DNA from: Paenibacillus plantiphilus
Lineage (GTDB): Bacteria > Bacillota > Bacilli > Paenibacillales > Paenibacillaceae
Assembly (NCBI RefSeq): GCF_927798095.1
Contig: NZ_CAKMMF010000001.1
Location: 124,001 to 188,000, forward strand
Reading direction: 5' to 3'
DNA: 64,000 nt
Position numbers and translations under genes: made by a program. The notes under the pieces were generated by a model. It saw nothing but the letters and a program-made list of their open reading frames with translations. It ran no database searches and had not been told where the DNA came from. Positions 8,775 to 18,478 of the stretch are shown here, piece by piece. How positions within the stretch are numbered: the stretch's first letter is position 1; each line of letters starts with the position of its first letter.

Positions 8775-8790
8775 CGCTATACATGGCCAT

Positions 8791-10179
8791 TCATTCCTCT
8801 GGATGAATCATATCCTCGGCCCGAACGACCTCATCGAACTTCTCGGCAGTAATGAGCCCGCTGCGAATCGCTGCCTCGCGCAGCGTCATCCCCTCCTGGT
8901 GGGCAGTCTTGGCGATCTTCGCCGCATTCTCGTAGCCGATATGCGGATTAAGCGCCGTCACAAGCATCAGTGATTCGCTGAGATAGCTCGCGATCGCTTC
9001 CCGGTTCGCCTCCAAGCCAACTGCGCAATGCTCGTCAAAGGACCGAATCGCATCAGCCAGCAGTCTGGCGGAGTGGAGGAAATTGCGAATGATAACAGGC
9101 TTGAACACATTAAGCTCAAAATTGCCCTGACTGGCAGCGAAGCCGATTGCCGCATCATTGCCCATCACCTGACAGACGACCATTGTCAGCGCTTCGCTCT
9201 GCGTTGGATTCACCTTGCCCGGCATAATGGAGCTGCCGGGCTCGTTCTCCGGTATGCGAAGCTCTCCGATTCCGCAGCGGGGACCGCTGGCCAGCCATCT
9301 GACATCATTGGCGATCTTCATGAGGTCTGCCGCCAAAGCCTTGAGCGCGCCATGAACGAATACAAGCTCATCATGACTCGTCAGTGCATGAAACTTATTG
9401 GGCGCGCTCACGAAACGCTTGCCTGTCATCTCGCTGATCGCAGCCGCAACGCGCTCCCCGAACTGAGGATGGGCGTTGAGCCCCGTGCCCACTGCCGTTC
9501 CGCCAATGGCGAGCTCACGAAGCTCCTCGCGGCTGGCCCGCACATAACGCTCGCACTTGGCGAGCATGCTCACCCAGCCGCTAATCTCCTGCCCAAGCGT
9601 CAGCGGGGTCGCATCCTGCAGATGGGTGCGCCCAATCTTAATAACATCCGCGTATTCGTCACGCTTGCGTTCCAATGTTTCTCTCAGCTGCGCAATAGCT
9701 GGCAGCACGTGATCATCGACTGCAATTGCAGCAGCAATGTGCATCGCTGTCGGGAAGGTATCGTTCGAGCTCTGTGAACGATTCACGTCATCATTGGGAT
9801 GAAGCGCTGCGGACAAGCCTTGCTCATCCAGCAGCTGGCCCCCTCTTCGCGCAATCACTTCATTCACATTCATGTTCGATTGTGTTCCGCTGCCCGTCTG
9901 CCATACGACAAGCGGGAACTCCGCATCCCAGCGTCCAGCCAATATTTCATCGGCAGCCGCCGATATGACTGCTGCCTTCCCCTCATCCAGCTTGCCGAGC
10001 TCCTTATTGGCAACCGCCGCGCCTTTCTTCAAATACGCGAACGCGCGAATGAGCTCGATCGGCATAATATCCGCGCCGATCTTGAAATTGTTCAGACTGC
10101 GCTGGGTTTGAGCCCCCCACAGCCGTTCCGCCGGAACCTGTATCTCACCCATCGAGTCCTTCTCTGTTCTGAAACTCAT
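8791..10179 (-). CDS. fumC: Class II fumarate hydratase
   Basis: A 462-residue enzyme, the usual length for FumC, which interconverts fumarate and L-malate in the TCA cycle. The fumarase/aspartase signature [13 protein letters not shown] is at about residue 312. The substrate-site segments [14 protein letters not shown] (near 96) and [16 protein letters not shown] (near 184) and the [19 protein letters not shown] block are all intact. The start is ATG 10179, preceded by GGAGG and AGGAAAC; an in-frame TTG at 10197 has no separate site. It is followed in the opposite orientation by the YihY-type gene. There is no obvious operon partner. Confidence 0.95.
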   Translation of the reverse strand: MSFRTEKDSMGEIQVPAERLWGAQTQRSLNNFKIGADIMPIELIRAFAYLKKGAAVANKELGKLDEGKAAVISAAADEILAGRWDAEFPLVVWQTGSGTQSNMNVNEVIARRGGQLLDEQGLSAALHPNDDVNRSQSSNDTFPTAMHIAAAIAVDDHVLPAIAQLRETLERKRDEYADVIKIGRTHLQDATPLTLGQEISGWVSMLAKCERYVRASREELRELAIGGTAVGTGLNAHPQFGERVAAAISEMTGKRFVSAPNKFHALTSHDELVFVHGALKALAADLMKIANDVRWLASGPRCGIGELRIPENEPGSSIMPGKVNPTQSEALTMVVCQVMGNDAAIGFAASQGNFELNVFKPVIIRNFLHSARLLADAIRSFDEHCAVGLEANREAIASYLSESLMLVTALNPHIGYENAAKIAKTAHQEGMTLREAAIRSGLITAEKFDEVVRAEDMIHPEE

Positions 10180-10298
10180 GTTTCCTGTCGCCTCCAATAC
10201 AGCTCATCGATGCGATGAGCACCGTTAGCAGTATTTTACTGTAATTTCGGCTATCGTATACATCTGCTGCGGCCTTCGCAGGCGCTGCGCATAGGGCC

Positions 10299-10700
10299 CT
10301 ACTGCTGCTCCGAGAACAACACCCGAAGCTGACCCGGAACTTCGCGGCTCCGACGTGTGGCTGTGTCCATTGCAACACTTGTCACAAACGCATCCGCGCA
10401 CAGTACGCCCCGCGAATTGGCAATCGTCTGCTTCAGTACATAACTGCTTTTTCCCATGCGCTCGGGAGTCGTGGTGATCGTCAGCACATCGCCCTGCCTG
10501 CATTCATGACGATAATTAATATTAATGTTTACGGTTACGGTTTGAATCCCCATTCTCAGGAAAGTTTCATAGTCAAACCCGGAGCGCTCATACCACTCCT
10601 CTCTTCCCCATTCGAGATATTCCAAATATTTGGCGTTATTTACATGCCCGTTCACATCGATTTCTGTCGACCGGACGATAATTTCCAGAGTGACCTCCAT
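10299..10700 (-). CDS. Acyl-CoA thioesterase, 4HBT hot-dog family (YbgC/FadM-like)
   Basis: A 133-residue single hot-dog domain. The motif STEIDVNGHVNNAKYLEYLE near residues 11-30 contains the catalytic-type Asp and the HVNN segment of 4-hydroxybenzoyl-CoA thioesterase relatives. The second half has the expected NININYRHECRQGD strand pair. It probably hydrolyses an acyl-CoA in the cytoplasm; the chain type cannot be told. The start at ATG 10700 has only a weak GAAGG site. It stands between fumC and a CPBP protease on the same strand, with gaps of about 100 and 50 bases. Confidence 0.8.
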   Translation of the reverse strand: MEVTLEIIVRSTEIDVNGHVNNAKYLEYLEWGREEWYERSGFDYETFLRMGIQTVTVNININYRHECRQGDVLTITTTPERMGKSSYVLKQTIANSRGVLCADAFVTSVAMDTATRRSREVPGQLRVLFSEQQ

Positions 10701-10748
10701 CTTCCTTCATCCCCTATCATGAACCTTGAGCTCTGCATAATAATTTGA

Positions 10749-11384
10749 TCACCTATCGTTGCCCTGAAATTTAGAGTAATATGCAGACAACAAGTTGAAT
10801 GCGATATGAAGCAATACCGAAAAAACTATGGATTGCGTATAATCAGCAATCGCTCCGAACATAAGCCCTCCTATGAACGCGAAGAACATGTATCTGATGC
10901 ATAATTTATCAAATTTATAGTATTGCAGATGAGAAATTGCAAACAACAATGCCGAAATGATTACTGCTAAGCTGACTGGTAAATAAGCTAATTCAATAAT
11001 AGTATTCTGAAATGATCTATTCAATATCGGCAATAGCAATCCTCTAAATAGGACTTCTTCAAAAATGGGGTAGAAAACAATAAAGTTTATAACATGAAAT
11101 TTTCCCGTTGGCTGGTATCCCGAATATTTTGTAATAACAAGATTTGAAATCAAAATCGCCAAACATATAAAGATGATAGCCCTATCAACTACAGGGAGAT
11201 GATACACAAAATTATCCTTTACAAAAAGAGCGGCAATGGAAGCTGCGCCTCCCCAAATATAAACAATATATCTATCTAAATTTCTATCTCCCAATAGGTA
11301 AGTAGCCTTTGTAGCAATCCCTCTAAGCATCGCATACGAAAATGTTAGTAAAACCGCTAGTCCAATTATTATAGCTTGACTCAT
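10749..11384 (-). CDS. CPBP family intramembrane glutamic endopeptidase
   Basis: A 211-residue multi-pass membrane protein with the three CPBP motifs: EEVLFRG at residues 109-115 (EExxxR), a His in FAISHLQ at 152, and a His in LLHIAFNLL near 193. Such proteins cleave within the membrane and are related to CAAX proteases and bacteriocin-immunity proteins. The gene is more AT-rich than its neighbours and has a poor ribosome site, which could mean later acquisition. The substrate is unknown. Confidence 0.82.
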   Translation of the reverse strand: MSQAIIIGLAVLLTFSYAMLRGIATKATYLLGDRNLDRYIVYIWGGAASIAALFVKDNFVYHLPVVDRAIIFICLAILISNLVITKYSGYQPTGKFHVINFIVFYPIFEEVLFRGLLLPILNRSFQNTIIELAYLPVSLAVIISALLFAISHLQYYKFDKLCIRYMFFAFIGGLMFGAIADYTQSIVFSVLLHIAFNLLSAYYSKFQGNDR

Positions 11385-11716
11385 ACGACTTAATGAACAG
11401 CCCTCTCCCTAAAAGGATATGAACAAGGTTTCATGTAATTCCAGCCAGCAATACAAAGCTCACCAGAATCCTTCACTGAAACAATTGATAGATTATCATC
11501 TGATATTTATAAATATATATATCATAGTTATCTAAAGGTTTGCCAATAGATTCAGAATTCGTGCCTCCGTACAACTCCCTTGCCCTGAGGGTCTTGATCC
11601 GCCGCCCATTCGTCGAATAAGTAAAAGGCTTGCCCTCTAAACAACTGTCTAAGAGGGCAAGCCGCTTACTATCAATGCAAATATGATGAGTACATGACCA
11701 AATCCGCTGATCGAGC
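11385..11716. other. Intergenic stretch with no gene
   Basis: I see no coding frame with a ribosome site here. It holds the promoter side of the CPBP gene and the hairpin at 11627-11663. Confidence 0.5.
11627..11663 (-). terminator. Rho-independent terminator of the serine hydrolase gene
   Basis: GGCTTGCCCTCT at 11627 pairs with AGAGGGCAAGCC at 11652-11663 (12 bp). On the minus strand it is followed by TTTTAC. It lies about 55 bases after the stop codon at 11717. Confidence 0.75.
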
Positions 11717-13249
11717 TTAATGTAATTGTTTCTTATCTCTTTTCCTGGACAACAAAATGATGAGCAGATAGATGACCAACAGGCAGCTGACGATCATGCT
11801 CGACCATGCGCCAATCAACAGCGTCGACGGAGCCCACACTTTCACAAAACCCCATGGCAAATCAAAGAACATCATTTGAGGCAAGCGATATAAGTAGTAG
11901 CCGATGATGCCGAGAATACATATTCCCCCAATCATATAGACGGTATGTATCCAGCGAAAATCTGTGAAGACCCTTTCTTTGCGGACAAAATTCAGGGCGA
12001 TGCGCAGTAAAAGTAACGCAAAGCCTATTCCCAGAATTGAGACGACGATGATCACACGTGTCATTAATTTGTCTACATTCTTGTATGTGTCCTCGGAAAT
12101 TGTTGTGGGCTCTTTGCCTTGAATAAGGGAAGCAATCCCCTGTGCAATCGACTCCGTATAGTCTGAATTCATGTTTGTTAAGACAACGATGCCTACTTCG
12201 CTATCTGGCAGCATGATCATAGATGATGAAAAGTTCGGATTGCTGCCGCCATGAGCCACATAATCAGTAGTATCAACCTGATACACAAACCAACCAGCTG
12301 CATAGGACGCCACGCCGGTGTGATCCGGTATCTGTGATTGGCGAACTGGACTCGCTTCCTCGCTCTCCTCTAAGGCCTTCAATTGAATTCGCAGCCATTT
12401 GGAGGCATCTTCTACGTTCGTGATGATATAACCAGCGGGCGTATTCCCTCGGTAGGTCGGCGCTTGATAGGCTGCAGGGCGCAGAAAGCCCATTTTGTAG
12501 CCCTGCGCGAAATCCAGCTTCGCTGCATCTTCCCTGAACAAGAACGTATTATTCAGCTCATAGGGAGTAAGGATGGAATTCTGCATGTAAGCTTCGTAAG
12601 ATAATCCCGTCACTTCTTGAATAATGAGTCCAAGGACATCGTAGTTGATCGTCGCGTATTCAAATCCCTCTCCGGGCTCGCGATTTAGGTACCATCCCTC
12701 CAGCTTCTTCACCGTATTCATGAGCGCCTGGTCACTCTCGGAAGCCGGGATATCTTGAATAGAGCTGAACGGAATACCGCTCGTATGATGAAGCAAATGA
12801 CGGACTGTCATTTCTTTGTCTGATGGATTCGCCTCTTGCACTTTCATCTGCAACCAAGGCAAGTAGCGACTCACAGGGGCGTCTAATTCAAGGAGCCCCA
12901 AGTGTACTAGCTGCATGACGGCTAAACCGGTGAAGGCCTTGGTGTTTGAACCGATTTCGAACAAGGTTGTCGGCTTCACTTCTCGGCTTTGCTCCAGATC
13001 TGCATATCCGTAGCCTTTCTGATACAAGGTCGTATCTTTGTTCGTTATCGCTACGGCCAGTCCGGGGAGATCACTCTCCTCCATCTGGCTGTTAATCCAA
13101 TCCTCCAACTGACTGCGGGACATCTCTCCAACGAGCGGCTGATTCTGATCATCCTGTGATAGGGCAGAGACGCCATATCCGCTATTTAGAAGAAACAAGC
13201 ATAATAATAATCCGATCGCTCCGATGCTTCTTGCATTCCACTTCCACAA
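11717..13249 (-). CDS. Serine hydrolase, class C beta-lactamase/PBP4*-like, with C-terminal membrane segments
   Basis: A 510-residue protein. A signal peptide (residues 1-29) leads to an extracellular serine hydrolase domain. The catalytic SxxK is SNTK at 101-104 (in FEIGSNTKAFTGLAVMQL), the second motif is YAT within FEYATINYD at 198, and the third is HGG in YVAHGGSNPNF near 335. The last 120 residues contain about three hydrophobic segments that anchor it. The start is a TTG with AGAGGGGG about 9 bases before it. Relatives include PbpE and esterase/D-aminopeptidase types; the substrate is not clear. It has its own terminator and faces the gene-free region beyond 13250. Confidence 0.85.
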   Translation of the reverse strand: MWKWNARSIGAIGLLLCLFLLNSGYGVSALSQDDQNQPLVGEMSRSQLEDWINSQMEESDLPGLAVAITNKDTTLYQKGYGYADLEQSREVKPTTLFEIGSNTKAFTGLAVMQLVHLGLLELDAPVSRYLPWLQMKVQEANPSDKEMTVRHLLHHTSGIPFSSIQDIPASESDQALMNTVKKLEGWYLNREPGEGFEYATINYDVLGLIIQEVTGLSYEAYMQNSILTPYELNNTFLFREDAAKLDFAQGYKMGFLRPAAYQAPTYRGNTPAGYIITNVEDASKWLRIQLKALEESEEASPVRQSQIPDHTGVASYAAGWFVYQVDTTDYVAHGGSNPNFSSSMIMLPDSEVGIVVLTNMNSDYTESIAQGIASLIQGKEPTTISEDTYKNVDKLMTRVIIVVSILGIGFALLLLRIALNFVRKERVFTDFRWIHTVYMIGGICILGIIGYYLYRLPQMMFFDLPWGFVKVWAPSTLLIGAWSSMIVSCLLVIYLLIILLSRKRDKKQLH

Positions 13250-14115
13250 ATTTATTATCCCCCTCTTATTAGTCCAAACTATAATCTAAGTCGAATTGCG
13301 ATAGCTTCACGATATACATGATCCATTTTCGATAAAATTTGACCTGCTGTAACCGTTGCTCTACGTCATGTTATCGTTCCTCGATCATTTTCATCACAAT
13401 CACCGTCCCAATAAGTTTTATATGACGTGTTTCGTTCACCTCCCTCAGGAAATTAAAGTTTTCTCCGTTTTTCTCGCTCCTTCATAGGATTACATTGTTG
13501 ACATCCCAAGCAGCCTTGGATAATAGTTTACGGAGTGAGAATATTTGGGACCGACCTGTTGGCGGGAACAGAGGTGGGGACCTCCATTAAGGTAAATCTT
13601 CGGCGGATAATTGCCAATATAATACTATAAATGGTATATATCGTTATCACAATGTGAGTATTCATAAGAGTTAATACCATCTTTGTAAAGCGGAATTTTC
13701 TTAGTTATTATACAAATATTTCTTCATAATAAAAATATAGTTTCTAACACCATTTGTCAATTATAGTTAGAAAAATTATGTATACATTTTGTAATATCAT
13801 GACTTAAGCAGTTCACGAGATTTACTGACAAATGTGAGATTCTATGCTTGATTTCTTATGTTTTCTACTTCGAACCTGGCAACGAAGCAAGTGCACATTT
13901 GCTAAAGGAGGCTGCAGTGGAATCATAACGGTAAATGGCGCCACAGAGGATAGGACCCTGTGACGCCATTTTTGGCTGTGTTGGATGGAATTCAGGGTCA
14001 ATAGACGTTTATTTCACCCCTTTTGAAACAGCCTCCTATGCGGTCTGCCGTCATGCTGCCATCATCCACCCGACACGCCGCAGTGATATCGCCGGCTTGC
14101 TGTCACGCGGCAACC
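13250..14115. other. Gene-free, AT-rich region downstream of the heptose operon
   Basis: About 865 bases with no convincing coding frame. A plus-strand TTGACA at 13498-13503 is followed 15 bases later by GATAAT. The part from about 13610 to 13820 is visibly AT-rich. A terminator-like hairpin lies at 13933-13973. Together these could bound a non-coding plus-strand transcript of about 450 bases, but nothing shows that it is made. Confidence 0.35.
13933..13973 (+). terminator. Terminator-like hairpin
   Basis: AAATGGCGCCACAG pairs with CTGTGACGCCATTT (one mismatch) and is followed by TTTTT on the plus strand. On the minus strand it lies 140 bases after gmhA and could also end the heptose operon, although its T-run there is short. 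Confidence 0.55.
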
Positions 14116-14721
14116 TCAGCTCGCGCATTTCTCCAAATATTCCTTCAGAATAAACATCATCAGATGATCCATAATCATATGGACATCCTCCACCTTCTGC
14201 ATATCATGGATCGGAACGTGAATGGAGCAGGTCGCAAGCTCCTTGACCCTGCCGCCGTCATAGCCGACAAGTCCGATTGTCTCCGCACCCAGCTCGTTGG
14301 CATATTCCAGCGCGGCTACAATGTTCCTGGAATTGCCGCTGCCGGAAATTCCGATAACGAGATCATTAGGCGTCAAATAGTTTTCCAGCTGCACCTTGAA
14401 AATTTGATCATAGCTGACATCATTTGCGATCGCCATAATTGTAGAAACACTATCATTCAAGCAGCTGAAACGAAATTTCTTGCGCAGCTTCTCACTGACT
14501 CCCTTATTGAAATCATTGACGAAATGAGAGGCCGTCGAAGCGCTTCCGCCATTGCCGAAAATATAAACAAAGCCGCCCCGCTGCTGCACATTTATTAATT
14601 TCTCAATGACGGTGTGAATTTCCTCCACGTCCATCCCATCAAGCACGTCCTTCAGCCCATTCAAATACCCCTTGATATCCCCACGAAAATCGACAACAGC
14701 CTGCCCCATCATTTCACTCAT
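14116..14721 (-). CDS. gmhA: Phosphoheptose isomerase-like SIS protein (GmhA)
   Basis: A 201-residue SIS-domain protein. The segment FGNGGSASTASHFVNDFNKG near residue 60 and GISGSGNSRNIVAALEYA near 118 match the sugar-phosphate sites of GmhA, which converts sedoheptulose 7-phosphate to D-glycero-D-manno-heptose 7-phosphate. The start at ATG 14721 has GAGAGGAG 8 bases upstream; the TTG at 14739 is part of that site. It is the last gene of the operon with hddA and hddC-gmhB, which strongly supports the heptose assignment over other SIS sugar isomerases. Confidence 0.85.
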   Translation of the reverse strand: MSEMMGQAVVDFRGDIKGYLNGLKDVLDGMDVEEIHTVIEKLINVQQRGGFVYIFGNGGSASTASHFVNDFNKGVSEKLRKKFRFSCLNDSVSTIMAIANDVSYDQIFKVQLENYLTPNDLVIGISGSGNSRNIVAALEYANELGAETIGLVGYDGGRVKELATCSIHVPIHDMQKVEDVHMIMDHLMMFILKEYLEKCAS

Positions 14722-14775
14722 TTTAAAAACTCCTCTCAATTTAATTTAGTTTAACTATTCATAATTTTCTGATAA

Positions 14776-16602
14776 TTAAGTAGCCAGTTGTGCTGCGGCT
14801 TCTTCGAGCACAGAGCTTACTTGGCTGCAAATGTCCTTATCCAGCAGCTCTTCCAGCGACAATGGCGAAGTAATGCTCCAATTCCAATCCCCGACTGTTC
14901 CCGGCCGGTTGTACCTGATGCTCCGGTAATCGCCCTCTATTAGTCCCAGCATGCACAGATAATCCAGAAAGGACGTTATCGACCATACCGCAGTAGAGGA
15001 CAGAACCGAACGAATAGCCGCTCTTAGAATCTGTTGATCGCACTTCTCCCGCACAGGTCCATCCAAGCCCATAATCGACCACAATTTATTCTTCTCCTGA
15101 TAGCTGAACAGGTAAACGCGGTACAGGTCATATACTTCCGGCTTGGTTTTGCCCAGAAGCTCCGCTAATCTGTCGTAAGAGTCCACTTCCTCGCGCCAGC
15201 GCAATTTGCCATTCACAGAGGGAGCGTCCTCAAAGAGAATTCCCTTCATCTCCGCTTCGTTCAATCCCTCTTTCTCGCAAAATTCCACAAAGATCGAGGC
15301 ATCTATCATTCCCGCTTCGTTCTCCCACCAATCCCGCCATATAGACGTATCGTGGTTCGAGAGCGTATACACCGTAAGCGGATGGTAATCCTCCGGCCGA
15401 ATAAAGTTCTCCGTTCCATCCCAATCCTTATCCCAGCGTTGGAAGTTGATCATTGGAACAGACAGCTCGCTCAATACGGGGATGAATTCAACAGCAAAGG
15501 GAGCCAAATTCTCGCCGCATAGGATCATATTCGTGCTCTCCAGCATGACCGTCAGCAGTTGCCTCCCCTGCGTCTCCTGCTCCTGCAGAGAGCGTGGATA
15601 ATTGAATCCGTTAAGACCTCCATTCTCATTAGGGTCGTCTCTTGGAATACACCACATCTTGAACATGGCGGACAAATAGTCAAGGCGCAGCATATCAAAG
15701 AAGCATTCGTTATATTGAAGCCGCTTCCGATAGAGCAAGCTATCATCCGCAATAATGGCCTTCCAATTATAGATGGGCTGGTCCCCCCATCTCTGTCCCT
15801 TCACATGGGACGATTCGGGCGGCAGACCAGGAACGAGATCCAGCCGAAAATATTCCCGACGTGCCCAGACATCAGCACTGTCCCGAGCAGAGACATAGAA
15901 CAGATCACCCATCAGCCACACCTTGTTGGCATTCGCATAAGCCTTTGCCGCTCTAAGCTGCTCATACAGCTGCCACTGAACCCACTTAACGAACAGGATA
16001 TTCGTTTCTTGCTCCTCGCTGAATTGCTGCAGAGCCGCAGGCTCGCGATCTCTGTACTTCGGCTCCCAGCGCTCCCACGAATCCGTGGAATAATAGGTTT
16101 TCAATGCGCTGAACAAGGCGTAATCCTCCAGCCAATACCGATTCTCCGCCACATAGTTCCTGAAGGCTGCGCATTCCAGAGGCGATGCGAGCTGGAACAG
16201 ATTACGCAGCGCATTGAGCTTGGCATACTTCACATTCGTATTCATGTGGCCTTTGCCGCCGATCGGATACTGCTGCCTGATTTCCTGAATATAAGGCTCC
16301 GCCGCCTCCATCGTGATCCCTTCCAATCGATCCAATGCCATGTACATCGGTTCAATGGCGAACAAGCTGTTCGTCGAATAAGGCGAGCTGTAGTAATCAC
16401 TCATGGGCAGGAGCTGGAGGATGGTATGTCCGGTTTGCACGCACCAATCCACAGCCAGCTTCAAATCCTCCAAATCGCCTATACCCGCGCTACGCTTGGA
16501 GTAAAGGCTAAATAGAGGCACCAGCAAGCCCGCCTGCTTCTCTGTCCCGATCCACTTCCATCTGTCCGCCCGATTTGAATCCAGCAATTGACTTGTGATC
16601 AC
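14776..16602 (-). CDS. 4-alpha-glucanotransferase-like GH77 protein, second tandem copy
   Basis: A 608-residue GH77 protein. It opens with the usual GLLVPLFSLYSKRSAGIGDL, then SPYSTNSLFAIEPMYM, GDLFYVSARDSADVWA and RWGDQPIYNW. The catalytic triad is present: nucleophile D308 in MLRLDYLS, acid/base E364 in CGENLAPF, and D418 in LSNHDTSIWRDWWE. The normal RIDHFRG block reads RLDYLSAMFKMW. This and the DWWE segment look closer to DPE2-type enzymes than to standard MalQ (inference). The start is GTG 16602, with AGGAGGGG 5 bases before it and a 4-base GTGA overlap with copy 1. The longer frame to 16722 is shadow. The family transfers alpha-1,4-glucan chains; here the acceptor may be unusual. Confidence 0.83.
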   Translation of the reverse strand: MITSQLLDSNRADRWKWIGTEKQAGLLVPLFSLYSKRSAGIGDLEDLKLAVDWCVQTGHTILQLLPMSDYYSSPYSTNSLFAIEPMYMALDRLEGITMEAAEPYIQEIRQQYPIGGKGHMNTNVKYAKLNALRNLFQLASPLECAAFRNYVAENRYWLEDYALFSALKTYYSTDSWERWEPKYRDREPAALQQFSEEQETNILFVKWVQWQLYEQLRAAKAYANANKVWLMGDLFYVSARDSADVWARREYFRLDLVPGLPPESSHVKGQRWGDQPIYNWKAIIADDSLLYRKRLQYNECFFDMLRLDYLSAMFKMWCIPRDDPNENGGLNGFNYPRSLQEQETQGRQLLTVMLESTNMILCGENLAPFAVEFIPVLSELSVPMINFQRWDKDWDGTENFIRPEDYHPLTVYTLSNHDTSIWRDWWENEAGMIDASIFVEFCEKEGLNEAEMKGILFEDAPSVNGKLRWREEVDSYDRLAELLGKTKPEVYDLYRVYLFSYQEKNKLWSIMGLDGPVREKCDQQILRAAIRSVLSSTAVWSITSFLDYLCMLGLIEGDYRSIRYNRPGTVGDWNWSITSPLSLEELLDKDICSQVSSVLEEAAAQLAT

Positions 16603-18449
16603 AAGATCCCCTCCTGAATCAACGCTGTCACAGAATCTTCGACCAAAGCTCTTACTTTGCTGCAGTAGCTTTCCTCCAGCAGCTCTTCCAGAGACAGCGG
16701 TGACGTGATGCTCCAGTTCCAATTCCCCACTGTTCCCGGCCGGTTATACCTGACGCTCTCATAATCGCCCTCTATGATGTCCAGCATGCACAAATACTCC
16801 AGAATGGATATGATCGACCATACTCCTCTGGCTGACAGGACCGAACGAATAGCCGCGCTTAGAATATCGTGATCACAGCTCTCCCTAATAGGTCCTTCCA
16901 AGCCGATGATCGCCCATACCTTCTCCTTCTCACGATAGCTGAACAGGTACTCGCGGTACAGCTCGTACACAAACAACTCCGATTTCGTCATGCCCAGAAG
17001 CTCTGCCAGCTTATCATGCGAATCTACACTCTCGCGCCAGCGCAATTTAGTTGCCGTGGAGCGGGCTTCATCGAAGAGCAGCTCTCGAAGCTGCAGCTCC
17101 GCGCCAATCCGGCCAGCCTTCATGCAGAATTTCGTCAAGCAGGAGCGCTCTATCATTCCCGCCTCATTCTCCCACCACTCCCACCATACGGACGTATCCT
17201 GATTGGAGATCATATGAATCGTGAGCGGATGAGTATTCTCCGGCAATATGAAATCCTCCGTGCCGTCCCAATCCTTGTCCCACCGTTGAAAGCTGAATAT
17301 CGGAATGCCCAGACTTCTCACGAGAGGAATAAAATCCAGGCAGAAGGGACCCAAATTTTCTGCGCATAAGAGCATATTGGTGCTCCCGAGCATAGTCGTC
17401 AGCAGCTTCCTTCCTTGCTCCTCCTGCTCCTCATCCGTGCCCGGATAATTGAATCCGTTCAGCCCCTCATTCTCATTAGGCTCCTCTTTTGGAATGCACC
17501 ACATCTTGAACATCAGAGATATCGCATCAATCCGCATGACGTCAAAGAAGTGTGCATTATAGCGAAGACGCTCCCGGTATAGTTCACAGTCATCCGCTAT
17601 AATGGCCTTCCAATTGTAGATCGGCTGGTCCCCCCATCGCTGCCCTTTGACATGGGCTGGCTCTGGAGGCACGCCAGGCACAAGATCCAGTCGAAAATAA
17701 GGTGTGCGCGCCCAGACGTCAGAGCATTCCCGGCCCGAGACATAGAAGAGATCTCCCATCAGCCGCACATTGCTGGCGTTCGCATAGGCCTTCGCCGCTT
17801 TGAGCTGCTCGTACAGCTGCCATTGAACCCACTTAACGAACAAGATATTCGTTTCTTGCTCCTCGCTGAATTGCTGCAGAGCCGCAGGCTCGCGATCTCT
17901 GTACCTTGGCTCCCAGCTCTCCCAGCAATCTGTGGAATAATAGGTTTTCAATGCGCTGAACAAGGCGTAATCCTCCAGCCAATACCGGTTGTCCGCCACA
18001 TAGTCGCTGAAGGCCGCGCATTCCAGAGGCAATGCGAGCTGGAACAGATTGCGCAGCGCATTGAGCTTGGCGACCTTCACATGCGTATTCATATAGCCTT
18101 TGCCGCCAATCGGATATTTCTGCCGGATCTGCTGAATATAAGGCTCTGCCGCTTCCTTCGCGATCCCTTCCAATCGATCCAATGCCATGTACATCGGTTC
18201 GATTGCGAACAAGCTTGTCGTCGAATAAGGCGAAATATAATAATCACCCATGGGCAGGAGCTGAAGGATGGTATGTCCGGTTTGCACGCACCAATCCACA
18301 GCCAGCTTCAAATCCTCCAGATCGCCTACACCCGCGCTCCGCTTGGAATGAAGGCTGAATAACGGCGCCAGCAAGCCCGCCCGCTTCTCTGCCCCCATCC
18401 GCCTCCATCTGTCCGCCCCATATGAATCCAACCGTTGACTTGAGATCAT
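16599..18449 (-). CDS. 4-alpha-glucanotransferase-like GH77 protein, first tandem copy
   Basis: A 616-residue paralogue of the next gene, alignable over its full length. It has D308 in MRIDAISL, E364 in CAENLGPF and D418 in ISNQDTSVWWEWWE, so the triad is kept. The His next to the stabilising Asp is replaced by Gln, which differs from copy 2 and from the usual HD. This points to a different acceptor or a lower rate. The start is ATG 18449, with AGGAGG about 9 bases upstream, 29 bases after the hddC-gmhB stop. Several segments, for example around residues 205-230, are identical to copy 2 at DNA level, which fits recent duplication or gene conversion. No signal peptide is present, so it is cytoplasmic. 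Confidence 0.83.
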   Translation of the reverse strand: MISSQRLDSYGADRWRRMGAEKRAGLLAPLFSLHSKRSAGVGDLEDLKLAVDWCVQTGHTILQLLPMGDYYISPYSTTSLFAIEPMYMALDRLEGIAKEAAEPYIQQIRQKYPIGGKGYMNTHVKVAKLNALRNLFQLALPLECAAFSDYVADNRYWLEDYALFSALKTYYSTDCWESWEPRYRDREPAALQQFSEEQETNILFVKWVQWQLYEQLKAAKAYANASNVRLMGDLFYVSGRECSDVWARTPYFRLDLVPGVPPEPAHVKGQRWGDQPIYNWKAIIADDCELYRERLRYNAHFFDVMRIDAISLMFKMWCIPKEEPNENEGLNGFNYPGTDEEQEEQGRKLLTTMLGSTNMLLCAENLGPFCLDFIPLVRSLGIPIFSFQRWDKDWDGTEDFILPENTHPLTIHMISNQDTSVWWEWWENEAGMIERSCLTKFCMKAGRIGAELQLRELLFDEARSTATKLRWRESVDSHDKLAELLGMTKSELFVYELYREYLFSYREKEKVWAIIGLEGPIRESCDHDILSAAIRSVLSARGVWSIISILEYLCMLDIIEGDYESVRYNRPGTVGNWNWSITSPLSLEELLEESYCSKVRALVEDSVTALIQEGIL

Positions 18450-18478
18450 AAGATCGCCTCCTGATCTGTCTATACGAT

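Noticed and set aside
16603-16722. Longer N-terminus of the second GH77 gene
   Set aside because: It lies inside the 3' end of the first copy, and alignment to that copy puts the start at GTG 16602, which has a good ribosome site.
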